Shown: positions 1-9,083, numbered from the stretch's first letter. The stretch is 64,000 bases of DNA from Streptomyces abyssomicinicus (GCF_008974245.1 NZ_BBZI01000007.1:124001-188000); one strand, 5' to 3'. Numbers and translations are program-made. Notes: a model not told the origin generated them from the letters alone.

Positions 1-1586
1 GGACCGATGTCCGCCGACGGTGAGGTGAAGGCCGCTTTCAGTTCCGGAACGTCCAGCATGTCGCCGTCCGGTCCTGTCACCGACAGGTGCAGGGCGTTGG
101 GTCCGGCCGCCCCGGGATCCACCACGACGCCGACGTCGCCCGCTCCGCCCGGTCCGCCGGTGTCGAACGCCAGTGTCATGGACATCGGCGCACTCGCCGC
201 CGTGGTGGGGGGAAGCCCGGACCGCGCCGGTCCGGTGGCGGTGAGCGCGGTGGTGACCACGACGATCCCCAGCCCCAGCGCGGCCTCCACCAGCACGGAC
301 CGGCGCAGTGCCCGCAGCGCCCCCTTGCCCGACGCTGCGCCCGACGGGTCCTGCGAGGTTCCCTCCGGAGCCGCCGCGAGCCGTCCGGTCCAGCGTCTCG
401 ACAGTGCGCCGACCGCCAGGAGCAGCGCCACCCCGGCCACCTTGAGCAGCAGCAGCCGCCCGTAACGGGTCTCGAGCAGCGCGGTCGGCGAGCCCACCTG
501 CCGCCAGCTCTGGTAGAGCCCGGTGACCACCAGCAGACACACCGAGGCGAAGGCGGCCGACGAGAACCGCACCACGGTGGAGGCCGGGACCCCGCCCGGT
601 CGCAGCAGCCCGGCGGCCAGGACCAGCAGTCCGCCCACCCACACCCCTGCGGCCAGCATGTGCACGACGTCGGCCGGCATGGCGAGCCAGGGCTGCGGGC
701 CCGTCGAGGCGTGTTCGGCACCCGCCCAGGTCCAGGCGAGGGCCACCCCGGCCAGGGCCACCCCGGCCAGGGACGCACCGGTCGGCACCGCCCGGCGGAC
801 AGCGCGCGGGGCTGTCGCGCGGCGGACCAGCCAGGGCGTCGCGCAGCCGACGAGCAGGACGAGACGCAGCGCGGGCAGGGCGCCGGCCTTGGTGGCGAGT
901 GCGTCCGCCAGGAGACCGGGGTCGGCGATGTCGGAGACCCTGCCCGAACCGGTGTAGGCCCCTCTGAGAAGCAGGTGGAGAGCGGTGGCCCCGGTGGCCA
1001 GTGCCCAGCCCGTCGCCGCGCACCGGCGGAAGAAGGCCAACGGCGGGCCCTGCCCCCGGGTGAGCAGGAGCAGGGTCACGGCACCGGTCAGGAGCAGCAT
1101 GCCCAGATAGGCGCCGAACCGGGCGACCGCGTACGCGCGGCCGACCAGCCCGGTGTCCGGGTCGCGGACGCCGGTGGCCGCGGAGGCCGTGGTCGCCGAC
1201 GGCTCGCCCACGGAGAAGGTGAACGCCCCGGCCACCGGGTGGCTGTCGGCCGACACCACCTGGTAGGCCACCGTGTAGGTGCCCCGGGGGAGCGCGTCAC
1301 GCAGCCCGACCGAGTACGAGGCGTCGCCCTCCGGGGAGGGCCGGGCGTCGTCCACCCGGTGGCCGGACGGATCCAGCACGCGGAACGCGTCCGGGGTGAG
1401 GGAGACCTCCTCGGTGAACACCAGGCTCACCCGGGAGGGGGGTTCGACGGTCACCTCCCCCTGCGCCGGTGTGCTGGTGGTCAGCACGGCGTGTGCCACG
1501 GCCGGCGTCGCGCCGCCGGCCAGCAGAGCCAGCCAGGCGAGCAGTACGGTGAACAGGCCGCGGACGCGGGAGACGGTGACCGTCAT
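1..1586 (-). CDS. CopC-CopD fusion copper protein (C-terminus cut by window edge)
   Basis: The reading frame opens with ATG at 1586 and runs without a stop off the left edge, so the C-terminus is missing. An N-terminal signal segment ending near VAHA is followed by a CopC-like beta domain in which His after cleavage would be the N-terminal copper ligand, with HPVAGAF-type sequence further on. A series of hydrophobic segments then forms a CopD-type membrane domain. CopC binds copper outside the membrane and CopD is linked to copper uptake or tolerance; YcnJ is the fused form. The gene starts 18 bases after the stop of the YcnI gene and shares its operon. Family assignment is firm; direction of copper movement is not shown by the sequence. 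Confidence 0.87.
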   Translation of the reverse strand, partial: MTVTVSRVRGLFTVLLAWLALLAGGATPAVAHAVLTTSTPAQGEVTVEPPSRVSLVFTEEVSLTPDAFRVLDPSGHRVDDARPSPEGDASYSVGLRDALPRGTYTVAYQVVSADSHPVAGAFTFSVGEPSATTASAATGVRDPDTGLVGRAYAVARFGAYLGMLLLTGAVTLLLLTRGQGPPLAFFRRCAATGWALATGATALHLLLRGAYTGSGRVSDIADPGLLADALATKAGALPALRLVLLVGCATPWLVRRATAPRAVRRAVPTGASLAGVALAGVALAWTWAGAEHASTGPQPWLAMPADVVHMLAAGVWVGGLLVLAAGLLRPGGVPASTVVRFSSAAFASVCLLVVTGLYQSWRQVGSPTALLETRYGRLLLLKVAGVALLLAVGALSRRWTGRLAAAPEGTSQDPSGAASGKGALRALRRSVLVEAALGLGIVVVTTALTATGPARSGLPPTTAASAPMSMTLAFDTGGPGGAGDVGVVVDPGAAGPNALHLSVTGPDGDMLDVPELKAAFTSPSADIG

Positions 1587-1604
1587 CGAACACCTGCCGC
1601 CGGG

Positions 1605-2354
1605 TCAGGCGCCGGTGCGGCGGCGGCCCGAGACCACGGCCGTCAGCAGGCCCGCGACGCCGAGCACCAGACCTCCCGCGCCGAGCCAGCGCGCGGTGCC
1701 GTCGGAGGGCGAAGCGGCCTGTGCGGAGGCCGTCGCCTCCCCGTCACCGGCTGCCTCTTCCGCGGCGACCGCCTCGTCCGGGGCGGCGGAGGCCGCGGAG
1801 GAGCCGTGGGTGTCCTCGGCCGCCGCGGTCAGCCGGAGCACCGGAGCCGGGTGCTCGGGCTCCTCCTGGCCTTCCGCCGGCTCCTCGATCCAGCGCACGA
1901 CCTCCTTGTTGCTGTAGGTCTGCACGGACTTGAGGACCAGGGTGTCCGCGTCCTCGGGCAGTTGCCCGAGCGACAGCGGGAACTTCTGGAAGAAGCCGGG
2001 CTCGATGCCCTTGCCGGTAGCGGTCCAGGTCACCTTGGCGACGGCCTCGTCGATGCTGCGGCCGTGCACGGTCAGCGGCTTGTCCAGCTTGCTCCGGGTG
2101 ACCTCGATGTCCCAGCCCTGGACGGGCTGCGGCATCACGGAGGACAGGGGGTGGTCTGTGGGCAGGGAGAGCTCGACCTTGACGGTGGAGGCGTTGTCGC
2201 GTTCGTTGGGCACCTTCACGTTGACGGTGGCGTACCCGCCCTTGGCCGCCGCGCCCTCCGGCTGCACCGAGACATGGGCCTGGGCCGGGGCCGCGAGGGC
2301 GAGGGCCGCGAGGGCCGGGAGGGAGAGAATGCCGCATCGGATAGCTGTGCGCAT
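1605..2354 (-). CDS. YcnI/DUF1775 copper-associated membrane-anchored protein
   Basis: This 249-residue protein has a classical signal peptide (MRTAIRCG..., cleaved near AQA-H) so that the mature protein begins with His, as in YcnI proteins where the N-terminal His helps bind Cu(II). The DUF1775 beta-sandwich covers about residues 30-165. A low-complexity Ala/Glu-rich stretch follows, then one transmembrane helix near the C-terminus with an RRR stop-transfer end. ATG at 2354 is chosen because it puts the signal peptide at the start; the frame stays open further upstream but that part reads as Arg/Pro-rich noise. It is the first clear gene of a minus-strand copper operon with CopC-CopD. Confidence 0.87.
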   Translation of the reverse strand: MRTAIRCGILSLPALAALALAAPAQAHVSVQPEGAAAKGGYATVNVKVPNERDNASTVKVELSLPTDHPLSSVMPQPVQGWDIEVTRSKLDKPLTVHGRSIDEAVAKVTWTATGKGIEPGFFQKFPLSLGQLPEDADTLVLKSVQTYSNKEVVRWIEEPAEGQEEPEHPAPVLRLTAAAEDTHGSSAASAAPDEAVAAEEAAGDGEATASAQAASPSDGTARWLGAGGLVLGVAGLLTAVVSGRRRTGA

Positions 2355-2494
2355 GACAGAACTCCAGAGGTGGAAGCCCAGGGCCTCTCGCGGCCGAAGC
2401 CGCAAGCCGTGGGTGAAGAGGTGAAGGACGGGCGTGGGCCGCCCTCGCCGGACGCCCGGGAACGACAGGGCGACGCGTGCGGCGAGGTGGTGGT

Positions 2495-3196
2495 TCAGCC
2501 CGGCGGTCCTCTCCTGGTCACCTCGTACGCGAGGGTCCACCGTCCGTGCGGAGGTGCCCGGTCCGGTCGGCGCGGCCGGTGGGAGGCGGCGGCCGGGGCC
2601 GGCAGCCCGCACACCCCCAGGCAAGGGCTGCTGAGGAGGGCGCTCAGCACGGCGGCGATCACCCGGACGGCCCCGCTCCGGTACGAGCCCAGAATGCGTT
2701 CGGCCGCGGCCTCGCCGCTGTTCAGCAGCCATGCCATCGCCACGGCGGCGAGAAGGTGTCCGCACAGCATGGGGACGGTGGGCAGCAGCGCGGTCGGCGG
2801 CTGGAGGCATGACAGGTCGCCGTGCGCGGTGCCCGTCATCGCGTGGTGGACGACGGCAGACGGCGAGAGCAGCGCGAAGGACACGTGCAGGACGACCTGA
2901 AGCGCCGTCAGGGCCCCGGCTCCGGTCGCGACCGAGCGGCGGCGCGCGGAGAGCGGGGCGACCAGCGCCACCGCCACGCCGGCACACGGCAGCAGCACGC
3001 CCGGCGACGGAGTCGTCCCGGTGGCCAGGGCGTGCCCGCCGGCGGATAGCGTCACGCCGACCCAGGTGAGCAGGAGGCCACGGAGGAGACGCGGGACTTC
3101 GTGCGGGGCGCCACCGCCCCGACGCCCGGCGTGGAGGGCCGAAGAGGCCGGGGGCGTCCGGGAGGAAGCGACGGACGGCGTGCAGGGACAGCCCAC
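2495..3196 (-). CDS. small polytopic membrane protein next to copper genes
   Basis: About 233 residues with roughly five hydrophobic segments and His residues in and near them. I do not recognise the family with confidence; similar unnamed integral membrane proteins often sit beside YcnI/CopCD in streptomycetes, which is knowledge of context and not a domain match. The start is uncertain: GTG at 3196 gives an N-terminal Cys/Arg-rich stretch that may be untranslated, and translation may begin later, before the first membrane segment. It ends 140 bases before the YcnI start on the same strand, so cotranscription is plausible. Confidence 0.55.
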   Translation of the reverse strand: MGCPCTPSVASSRTPPASSALHAGRRGGGAPHEVPRLLRGLLLTWVGVTLSAGGHALATGTTPSPGVLLPCAGVAVALVAPLSARRRSVATGAGALTALQVVLHVSFALLSPSAVVHHAMTGTAHGDLSCLQPPTALLPTVPMLCGHLLAAVAMAWLLNSGEAAAERILGSYRSGAVRVIAAVLSALLSSPCLGVCGLPAPAAASHRPRRPDRAPPHGRWTLAYEVTRRGPPG

Positions 3197-3368
3197 CTCG
3201 ACCCTCCTCCGGACGGTGTCAGGGCACTCAGGGACATGGCGAAGAGGACCCGTCGGACGGGCCCGGGGACGTCATGTCACTGTAACCCTCTGATTAGATG
3301 AATCTCTAGACAGTGGGTGATCGCCACCATAGGCTCGCGTTGCCTCACACACCCCAGGGGAGTCGGAC
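3197..3368. promoter_or_regulatory. divergent intergenic region with AT-rich dyad
   Basis: This spacer lies between the minus-strand membrane gene and the plus-strand oxidoreductase. An AT-richer stretch at about 3285-3310 holds GATT-AGATG-AATC (3292-3304), a short dyad in an otherwise GC-rich setting, and probably part of a promoter. It resembles the ArsR-type sites later in the window only loosely, so no regulator is assigned. Confidence 0.3.
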
Positions 3369-5897
3369 GTGCCACTGAGCAGGAACTCGATCACCAGGCG
3401 GAACTTGGTCCAGGGCGCGGCGCTCACCAGCGCGGCCATGATGGTGGGCACCCCGGCCGCCGTCGCGCGCGACGGGTCGGCCGCCGCGGGCCCGCCTGGC
3501 GGCGGCGCGGGCACCGAGGGTGAAGGCGGCGGCTTGCTGAACTTCGACGAGGGTTCGGCGGCCCTCCAGCCGGACCGGACGGTGAGGAGCGCCTGTCAGT
3601 TCTGCAACTCCAACTGCTCCCTCACCGTCGGGGTGCGCAACGGACGGGTCGTCAGCGTCGGCAGCGGAGCCGGCGACCCCGTGCAGAACGGGAACCTGTG
3701 CGTCAAGGCTCCCATGATGGCCGAGCTCGTGCACAACCCGCGGCGACTGACCCGCCCGCTCATCCGCACCGGTGGCCGTAAGGGCTCCAAGGACTCCACG
3801 TTCCGGGAGGCGAGCTGGGAGGAGGCGCTCGACCTCGTCGCGCGGCGTCTGCTGCGACTGCGGGACAAGGGGGAGGCGGCGGCCATCGCCAACCGCACCA
3901 GCGGACGTCTTCCGCGCGGCACGGGTTCGCTGGTCGCCCGGCTCTTCGCCCTGCTGGGCAGCCCGAACAACACGGATGTCGGGCCGGTGTGCAACGACGC
4001 GGGCGGCAACGCCCTCGCGGCGACCTTCGGTCTGGGCAACTTCACCAACGGCTACGGCACCGACGGGGCCACCGGCAAGGACGACCTCGGGTCCGCCGGC
4101 TACTTCCTCCTCCTGGGCACCAACCAGGCCGAGACCCACCCCGTGACCTTCGACTACCTGTTGCGGGGCCGCACCCGCACCGGTGCCAAGCTGGTCGTCG
4201 TCGACCCCAGGAAGACCGCGACGGGCGCGGTCGCGGACGAGTGGATCGCCCCGAAGCCGCACACCGACCTCGCCCTGGTGCTCGGCATGCTCCACCACGT
4301 CCTCGACCGTGACCTGCACGACCGGGAGTTCGTCAAGCGGTGGGTGCTCGGCTTCGACGAACTGCGCACCCACCTGCGCGAGTCGGGATACACCCCGGAA
4401 TGGGCCGCCCGGATCACGGGTGTCCCCGCGGACACCATCCGCAGGCTCGCCCGCGAGTACGCGGGAGCCGGGACCGCCGCCATCTTCTGCAACGCGGGCA
4501 TCTCCCACCAACTCGGCGCCTTCGACACCTACCGGGTCCTGACCTTCCTGGCCGCCGTCACCGGCAACATCGGGAAGCTGGGCGCAGGCTGCAACTTCAT
4601 GCACAACACCTGGCCGGGAGACCTGCGCCTGCCCGAACTCACCGTGCGGACACCCGCGCTGAGCCAGGCGCTGCCGGTGGGGCCCGACCACTTCGCGGAC
4701 GCGATCCTCACCGGCACGCCCTACCCGCTCAAGGCGGTCATCACCCAGGGCAACCCGCTGGTCTCCTCGGCCAACACCGAGAAGGTCAAGGAGGCCTACC
4801 GCAAGCTCGAGTTCTACGTCTACACCGGCCTGTTCATGGAGGAGGCCGCGTACTACGCCGACGTGGTCCTGCCGGTCAGCTCGCCACTGGAGTACGACGG
4901 CGTCTACATGAGGCGTGACGACCGGGCGATCCGCTGGCAGGAGGCCGCGGTCGAGCGCTGCGGTGACTCCCGGCCCGACTGGGAGATCTGGATCGACCTC
5001 GCCCACGCCATGGCGCGCCACGACGGCAAGGAGCCTCCGTCCTACTGGACCGGCGCCTTCCCCGAGGCGTGGAAGGACTACTCCACCCTGTGGGCCGAGT
5101 TCGTCGCGCACACGCCCGGCATGGGCGGCATGACCGAGGCGCGGATGCGTGAACGGGACGAACCGCTCCGGTGGCCCTGTCCCGCTCCCGAGCACCCCGG
5201 CGTGAGCGCCCTGTACCAGGACCACCCCTCCTGGTACGAGGCGGCCGAGGCGCTCGGCGCGGCCGAGGGCAGGCGCTTCCTGACACCCAGCGGCAAGGTG
5301 GAGATCCACACCCCGGAGCTCGACCGGCGCCTGGCCGTCGCAGGCCACTCGGCCCTTCCGGTCTTCTACACGCATCCCGAGGTGACCGGTGGCCACCCCA
5401 CCCTCTCCTACGAGGACCGCTTCGTCACCAGCCCGATCAACCCGCAGGCGGTGACCCGTCCGGTCAAGCTCGGCGTCGAGGGTGACGGGACCGTGCACCG
5501 CGACTACCCGCTGATGGGCATGACGGGACGCCCGAGCGTGGCGCACTTCGCCACCGTCACCCACTGGACGCCGACCGGCGCACGGCTGAACGGCATCAGG
5601 TTCCTCCAGATACACCCGGACACCGCGCGGAAGCTCGGCATCGAGGACCGCGACGAGGTGGTCGTGGAGAGCCCTCGGGGCAAGGTGACGGCCACCGCCC
5701 TGTACTGGCCCGGCATCCGCAGGGACACCATCTTCGTCCCGAACACCTTCGGCCCGGCACAGGAGCTCGCCCAGGAGCTCGGCGGGGACCGGTACGAAGC
5801 GGTGAACACGCTGGTGGACGACCGGTACTACGACAACCTCTCCGGCCAGCAGGCGTACAAGTGCTTCGCCTGCAAGGTGACCAAGGCCCCTGCCTGA
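3369..5897 (+). CDS. TAT-exported molybdopterin oxidoreductase (NapA/ArrA-like)
   Basis: An 842-residue catalytic subunit of the DMSO-reductase superfamily. A twin-arginine signal (ITRRNLVQ, Arg10-Arg11) implies export of the folded enzyme. Cys76, Cys79, Cys83 and Cys111 form the C-x2-C-x3-C-x27-C site for a [4Fe-4S] cluster. Cys208 in GPVCNDAGG stands where NapA has its molybdenum-ligand Cys. The C-terminal molybdopterin-dinucleotide domain is complete. The GTG start at 3369 has an AGGGGAG-like ribosome site just upstream and gives the intact TAT signal. Known relatives include nitrate, arsenate and arsenite enzymes; the substrate cannot be read from the sequence, but an ArsR gene lies directly downstream. 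No electron-transfer partner subunit is present. The end holds an extra CFAC motif. Confidence 0.85.
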   Translation: MPLSRNSITRRNLVQGAALTSAAMMVGTPAAVARDGSAAAGPPGGGAGTEGEGGGLLNFDEGSAALQPDRTVRSACQFCNSNCSLTVGVRNGRVVSVGSGAGDPVQNGNLCVKAPMMAELVHNPRRLTRPLIRTGGRKGSKDSTFREASWEEALDLVARRLLRLRDKGEAAAIANRTSGRLPRGTGSLVARLFALLGSPNNTDVGPVCNDAGGNALAATFGLGNFTNGYGTDGATGKDDLGSAGYFLLLGTNQAETHPVTFDYLLRGRTRTGAKLVVVDPRKTATGAVADEWIAPKPHTDLALVLGMLHHVLDRDLHDREFVKRWVLGFDELRTHLRESGYTPEWAARITGVPADTIRRLAREYAGAGTAAIFCNAGISHQLGAFDTYRVLTFLAAVTGNIGKLGAGCNFMHNTWPGDLRLPELTVRTPALSQALPVGPDHFADAILTGTPYPLKAVITQGNPLVSSANTEKVKEAYRKLEFYVYTGLFMEEAAYYADVVLPVSSPLEYDGVYMRRDDRAIRWQEAAVERCGDSRPDWEIWIDLAHAMARHDGKEPPSYWTGAFPEAWKDYSTLWAEFVAHTPGMGGMTEARMRERDEPLRWPCPAPEHPGVSALYQDHPSWYEAAEALGAAEGRRFLTPSGKVEIHTPELDRRLAVAGHSALPVFYTHPEVTGGHPTLSYEDRFVTSPINPQAVTRPVKLGVEGDGTVHRDYPLMGMTGRPSVAHFATVTHWTPTGARLNGIRFLQIHPDTARKLGIEDRDEVVVESPRGKVTATALYWPGIRRDTIFVPNTFGPAQELAQELGGDRYEAVNTLVDDRYYDNLSGQQAYKCFACKVTKAPA

Positions 5898-5906
5898 GGC
5901 CGGTCC

Positions 5907-5962
5907 GTCCGGGTCAACGTGGTGACCCGGACGGTGGTGGCCCGGCGGACCGGGCCACCACC
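5907..5962 (+). terminator. double hairpin terminator after the molybdoenzyme
   Basis: Two perfect stem-loops sit back to back just after the stop codon: a 10-bp stem at 5907-5932 with a 6-base loop and a 13-bp stem at 5933-5962 with a 4-base loop. There is no U-run, as usual for Streptomyces intrinsic terminators. They separate the oxidoreductase from the ArsR gene, which has its own promoter-like sequence. Confidence 0.65.
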
Positions 5963-6020
5963 GGCCCTTCGGCCGGGGGCGGCTTGCGGGCACCGTCGTT
6001 CGCTCCGGCGACCGGCACGG

Positions 6021-6032
6021 TAAAATTCGGGC
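6021..6032 (+). promoter_or_regulatory. TAAAAT -10 box, probably leaderless arsR transcript
   Basis: TAAAAT at 6021-6026 lies seven bases before the ATG of the ArsR gene. A -10 box at this distance puts the transcription start at or very near the ATG, so the mRNA would be leaderless. No Shine-Dalgarno sequence is visible, which fits. Confidence 0.5.
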
Positions 6033-6410
6033 ATGTCGCAGTCGCAGAGCACCCAGCGAGCCGATTCCTGCTGCCCGCCCGTCGTGGCCGCCCCGCTCGA
6101 CGCGGAGCAGGCGGCGGACACGGCGAAGATGTTCAAGGCCCTCGGCGACCCGATCAGGCTGCGTCTGCTTTCCATGATCGCGTCCGCTCCGGACGACGGC
6201 GGGGCGGGGGTCTGCGTCTGCGACCTGACCGGCCCGTTCGACCTGTCGGCGCCGACGATCTCCTACCACCTCAAGACGCTCCGCGAAGCAGGCCTGGTGA
6301 CCTCCGAGCGGCGTGGGACCTGGGTGCACTACCGGGTGCGCAAGGACAGCCTGGGTCTGCTCTCCGGCCTGCTCGCCGTGGAGCAGGGGACGGAACTGCG
6401 AGCAGCCTGA
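6033..6410 (+). CDS. arsR: ArsR-family arsenite-responsive repressor
   Basis: A 125-residue winged-helix protein. GVCVCDL places Cys61 and Cys63 in the sensor helix, the same motif position as the arsenite site of E. coli-type ArsR, and the recognition helix region reads SAPTISYHLKTLREAGLV. An extra Cys pair (SCCPP, residues 13-14) lies in the N-terminal extension and recurs in the two other ArsR proteins of the window. As(III) or another thiophilic metalloid binding would release DNA. The gene follows the molybdoenzyme and precedes, on the opposite strand, a LuxR-type regulator, placing it at the left edge of the arsenic region. Its target is not shown; no clear dyad of the kind seen at the other ArsR sites lies at its own start. 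Confidence 0.9.
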   Translation: MSQSQSTQRADSCCPPVVAAPLDAEQAADTAKMFKALGDPIRLRLLSMIASAPDDGGAGVCVCDLTGPFDLSAPTISYHLKTLREAGLVTSERRGTWVHYRVRKDSLGLLSGLLAVEQGTELRAA

Positions 6411-6455
6411 ACGGCCCACGGCCCACGGCCGCGGCCGGCAGGGGCAAGCGGAGCG

Positions 6456-7526
6456 TCAGGCCGACATTCCCACGGTCGTCCCGTCCAGCCGCCGCGCCAT
6501 CCGCCTCGGCGGATCGACGCCGACCGGGCGGTCCCCGCCACACGCGCACGGCTGGAGCCAGCCCCGGTCCACGGCGTTGGCCCCCGCCTCGAACCGGCTG
6601 CGGGCGCCCAGGCGGTCCATCAGCTCGGCGATCATGCGGCGCGCGGTGCGCAGTCCCACCCCGAGCTTGCGGCACACCGCCTCGTCGGTCAGGCCTTGGC
6701 CCATCAGCCGCAACAGCTCGCGCTCCATCGGGGTCGGCTGGTCCGCGGCGGGCCCGCACGACGCGTCCAGCGGTTTCATGCTCTGGCACATCTGCTCGAA
6801 CAGGGCCGCCAGCCCCGCCAGGAAGCCCGCGCCCGTGACCTGGACCGCGCCGGCGGCCGGATCCTTCGGATCCACGGGCAGGAGCGCGCTCCGGCGGTCG
6901 TAGAGCACGACCCACAGGGGCAGTGTGGGCACCGTCCCTATCCGCGCGCCGTTGGCGGAGAGCCACCGCGCGTGGGCCACGCCGGTGCGGTCGTTGTAGA
7001 TGCTCTCCTGGTAGATGTTCCACACGGAGACGCCCCGTTCCAGCAGGTGCTGGTCGAGCGGGCGCCGCGCCTGGACCGCCTCGGCGCCGTTCACCTCGGC
7101 GGGGAGCATCGCCGCGCACTCGACGGTGGCCAGGCCGGCCAGTCGCTCCATCCGGGCATGCACGGCCGCCTCGGTGTCAAGGACCTCCCATCCCGCGGGC
7201 GTGCCCACCGTCTGGGCGTCCTCGTACTCCTCGCTGAGGCGGTCCACGGCCGCCTTGACGCTGGCGAACTCCTGCTGCTGCCGCATGACTTCGGCCTGCT
7301 GCCGCTGCAGCAGCGTGCGCAGGGCGATCGGTGGCCGGGTCGGTATCAGCTTGCCCGACAGGGGTCGCAGCAGCGAGAGCTGGACGAGCCGGTCCGCACC
7401 GCGCCGGACGTCCTTCTCCGGCGCGTCGATCCCGGACAGCAGGTCCTCGATGCCGCAGCCGGAACGCGTCAGGGCGAAGCGGTAGATGGTGTGCGCCAGT
7501 TCGTCGAGACCCAACGACTCCAGCAT
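6456..7526 (-). CDS. LuxR-type HTH transcriptional regulator with TrmB-like N-terminus
   Basis: A 356-residue regulator. The N-terminal 80 residues look like a TrmB/winged-helix segment, a coiled-coil-like Gln/Glu-rich stretch follows at about 75-105, and the C-terminal part (around 265-320) holds a LuxR-type helix-turn-helix (TPMERELLRLMGQGLTDEAV). This architecture is common in Streptomyces as a cluster-linked regulator. It is divergent from the EPSPS-like gene, with 231 bases between the starts, which suggests control of the core biosynthetic operon. No ligand or phosphorylation site is evident. Confidence 0.75.
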   Translation of the reverse strand: MLESLGLDELAHTIYRFALTRSGCGIEDLLSGIDAPEKDVRRGADRLVQLSLLRPLSGKLIPTRPPIALRTLLQRQQAEVMRQQQEFASVKAAVDRLSEEYEDAQTVGTPAGWEVLDTEAAVHARMERLAGLATVECAAMLPAEVNGAEAVQARRPLDQHLLERGVSVWNIYQESIYNDRTGVAHARWLSANGARIGTVPTLPLWVVLYDRRSALLPVDPKDPAAGAVQVTGAGFLAGLAALFEQMCQSMKPLDASCGPAADQPTPMERELLRLMGQGLTDEAVCRKLGVGLRTARRMIAELMDRLGARSRFEAGANAVDRGWLQPCACGGDRPVGVDPPRRMARRLDGTTVGMSA

Positions 7527-7757
7527 GCGCCCCTCCAGTGCCCACTGTATCGATGAGTTTCAACTTAGCACCGCGGATGATCATTTGGAGGGCCGCAAAC
7601 CGGACGCCTTGAAGCCGGACCGTTGGAAGCCGGACCGCGACAGCATGTTGCCGGGCAACTTGCTGCCTTCGTGAGGTCTTCCTCAGTCCCCGTGCCGACT
7701 CGCAGGCTCTTCACCGGTCACCACCGGCGCCCTGGCGCCACGATTCGAGGAGGCGGC
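7527..7757. promoter_or_regulatory. divergent promoter region of regulator and core arsenic genes
   Basis: This 231-base spacer is AT-richer near 7545-7590. It holds a perfect 13-base dyad GTTGCC-G-GGCAAC at 7647-7659 and a direct repeat of GGAAGCCGGACCG-like sequence at about 7611-7637. I see no TTCGA...TCGAA ArsR-type dyad here, so control of the core genes may rest with the neighbouring LuxR-type protein. The frame of the downstream gene is open back to 7623, but the codons before 7758 do not resemble the family. Confidence 0.4.
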
Positions 7758-9083
7758 GTGAGCTCCGATCAGAACGACCCGCGACTGAGTGCCGAGACCG
7801 TCACGATCCGACCGCTGAGGACCTTCAACAGGACGGTGCAGGTGCTCGGTTCGAAGAGCTACTCCAACCGGTACCTGGCCCTCGCCGCGCTGTCCGGTGA
7901 GCCGACCGTCATCGAGGGCGCGCTCGTCTGCGACGACACCAAGTACCTCGCCGGCGCGCTCCGGGCGTTCGGTCACGTCGAGGTGGACGTCGACGCCGCC
8001 GCCGAGCGGATCACCGTCACCCCGACCGGTCGGCCGATGACGGCCCCCGCCGAGGAGGTGTACGTCGGTGCGGCCGGCACGCCGATCCGGTTCCTGATCG
8101 CGATGGCAGGTCATGCCGAGGGGACCACCGTCCTCACCGGTACGCCGCGCATGCAGGAGAGGCCCATGGGGTCGTTGCTCGATGCGCTGCCCGGAGTCGG
8201 TGTCACGGCGGAGGCGGTGCGGGGCAACGGCAGCCCGCCCATCCGCGTCACCGGTCCCAGCTTCCGCGGCGGCACGACCCGGATCAGCGGTGCGGTCAGC
8301 TCCCAGTTCACCTCGAGCCTGCTCGTCAACGCCACCCGTGCCGAGCAGGACACCACGGTGCACGTCGTCGACGACCTCACCTCGAAGCCCTACGTCGACA
8401 TGACCGTCGCGGCCCTGGCCGAGATGGGTGTCCAGGTGGAGCGCGACGGCTACACCCGGTTCACCGTGGCGGCCGGACAGAAGCTGCGCGGCGGTACCGT
8501 CACCGTCGAGCCCGACGCCTCGGGGATGTCCTACTTCCTGGCCGCGGCCGCGGTGCTGGGCGGGACCGTCACCGTACCCGGCATCGGCAGGCACTCCCGG
8601 CAGGGTGATGTGGCGCTGGTCGAGGCGCTCACCCGCATGGGCTGCGTCTCCCAGGTCACGGACGACTCGATCACCCTCACGGGCGGGGAGTTGCGCGGTA
8701 TCGACATCGACATGGAGATGATGCCCGACGTCGTGCCCACCCTCGCGGTCGTCGCGGCGTACGCCGAGGGCACCACGCACATCAGCAACATCGCCAGCCT
8801 GCGGATCAAGGAGTGCGACCGCATCGCGGCCGTCACCACCGAACTGCGCAGGATGGGCATCACCGTCGAGGAGCACCCGGACGCGCTGACCATCACCGGC
8901 GGCACCCCGCACGGCGCCGTCGTCGACACCTACGACGACCACCGCATCGCCATGTGCTTCGCCGTCGCCGGCCTGCGCACCGAGGGTGTCGTCATCAAGG
9001 ATCCCGGCTGCGTCGCCAAGTCGTTCCCGACCTTCTGGCAGACGCTCGACAGCCTCCACGAGGACGGGGCGAGCACGCTGTGA
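7758..9083 (+). CDS. EPSP-synthase homologue, probable arsenoenolpyruvate synthase
   Basis: A 441-residue enolpyruvyl transferase fold. EPSPS motifs are kept in order: GSKS (Lys33), AAGTPIRFL (about 105-113), RMQERP (131-136), SSQFTSSLL (181-189), the catalytic Asp at 324, KECDR (Lys351, Glu352), DDHRIAMCF and DPGCVAKSFP (Lys421). Several sites differ from shikimate EPSPS: the usual GNAGTA is VGAAGTP and KETDR is KECDR. GTG at 7758 follows a GAGGAGG ribosome site. The next gene is an iPGM homologue overlapping by 4 bases. From memory, this pair with a CTP-synthase-like protein is the conserved core of streptomycete arseno-organic clusters, where the EPSPS relative is proposed to join arsenic oxyanion and PEP. 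A housekeeping shikimate role is unlikely in this context. Confidence 0.85.
   Translation: MSSDQNDPRLSAETVTIRPLRTFNRTVQVLGSKSYSNRYLALAALSGEPTVIEGALVCDDTKYLAGALRAFGHVEVDVDAAAERITVTPTGRPMTAPAEEVYVGAAGTPIRFLIAMAGHAEGTTVLTGTPRMQERPMGSLLDALPGVGVTAEAVRGNGSPPIRVTGPSFRGGTTRISGAVSSQFTSSLLVNATRAEQDTTVHVVDDLTSKPYVDMTVAALAEMGVQVERDGYTRFTVAAGQKLRGGTVTVEPDASGMSYFLAAAAVLGGTVTVPGIGRHSRQGDVALVEALTRMGCVSQVTDDSITLTGGELRGIDIDMEMMPDVVPTLAVVAAYAEGTTHISNIASLRIKECDRIAAVTTELRRMGITVEEHPDALTITGGTPHGAVVDTYDDHRIAMCFAVAGLRTEGVVIKDPGCVAKSFPTFWQTLDSLHEDGASTL

Noticed and set aside
87..2900. Very long plus-strand open frame across the copper operon
   Set aside because: Its translation is Arg/Gly/His-rich, typical of the shadow of high-GC genes; the minus strand encodes clear CopC-CopD and YcnI domains.
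3345..6419. 1024-codon minus-strand open frame opposite the molybdoenzyme
   Set aside because: No domain is recognisable, and the plus strand has a TAT signal, Fe-S cysteines and a full molybdopterin fold.
7758..9083. Housekeeping shikimate EPSPS
   Set aside because: It is coupled to an iPGM homologue and departs from EPSPS motifs at several sites; no aromatic pathway gene is adjacent.
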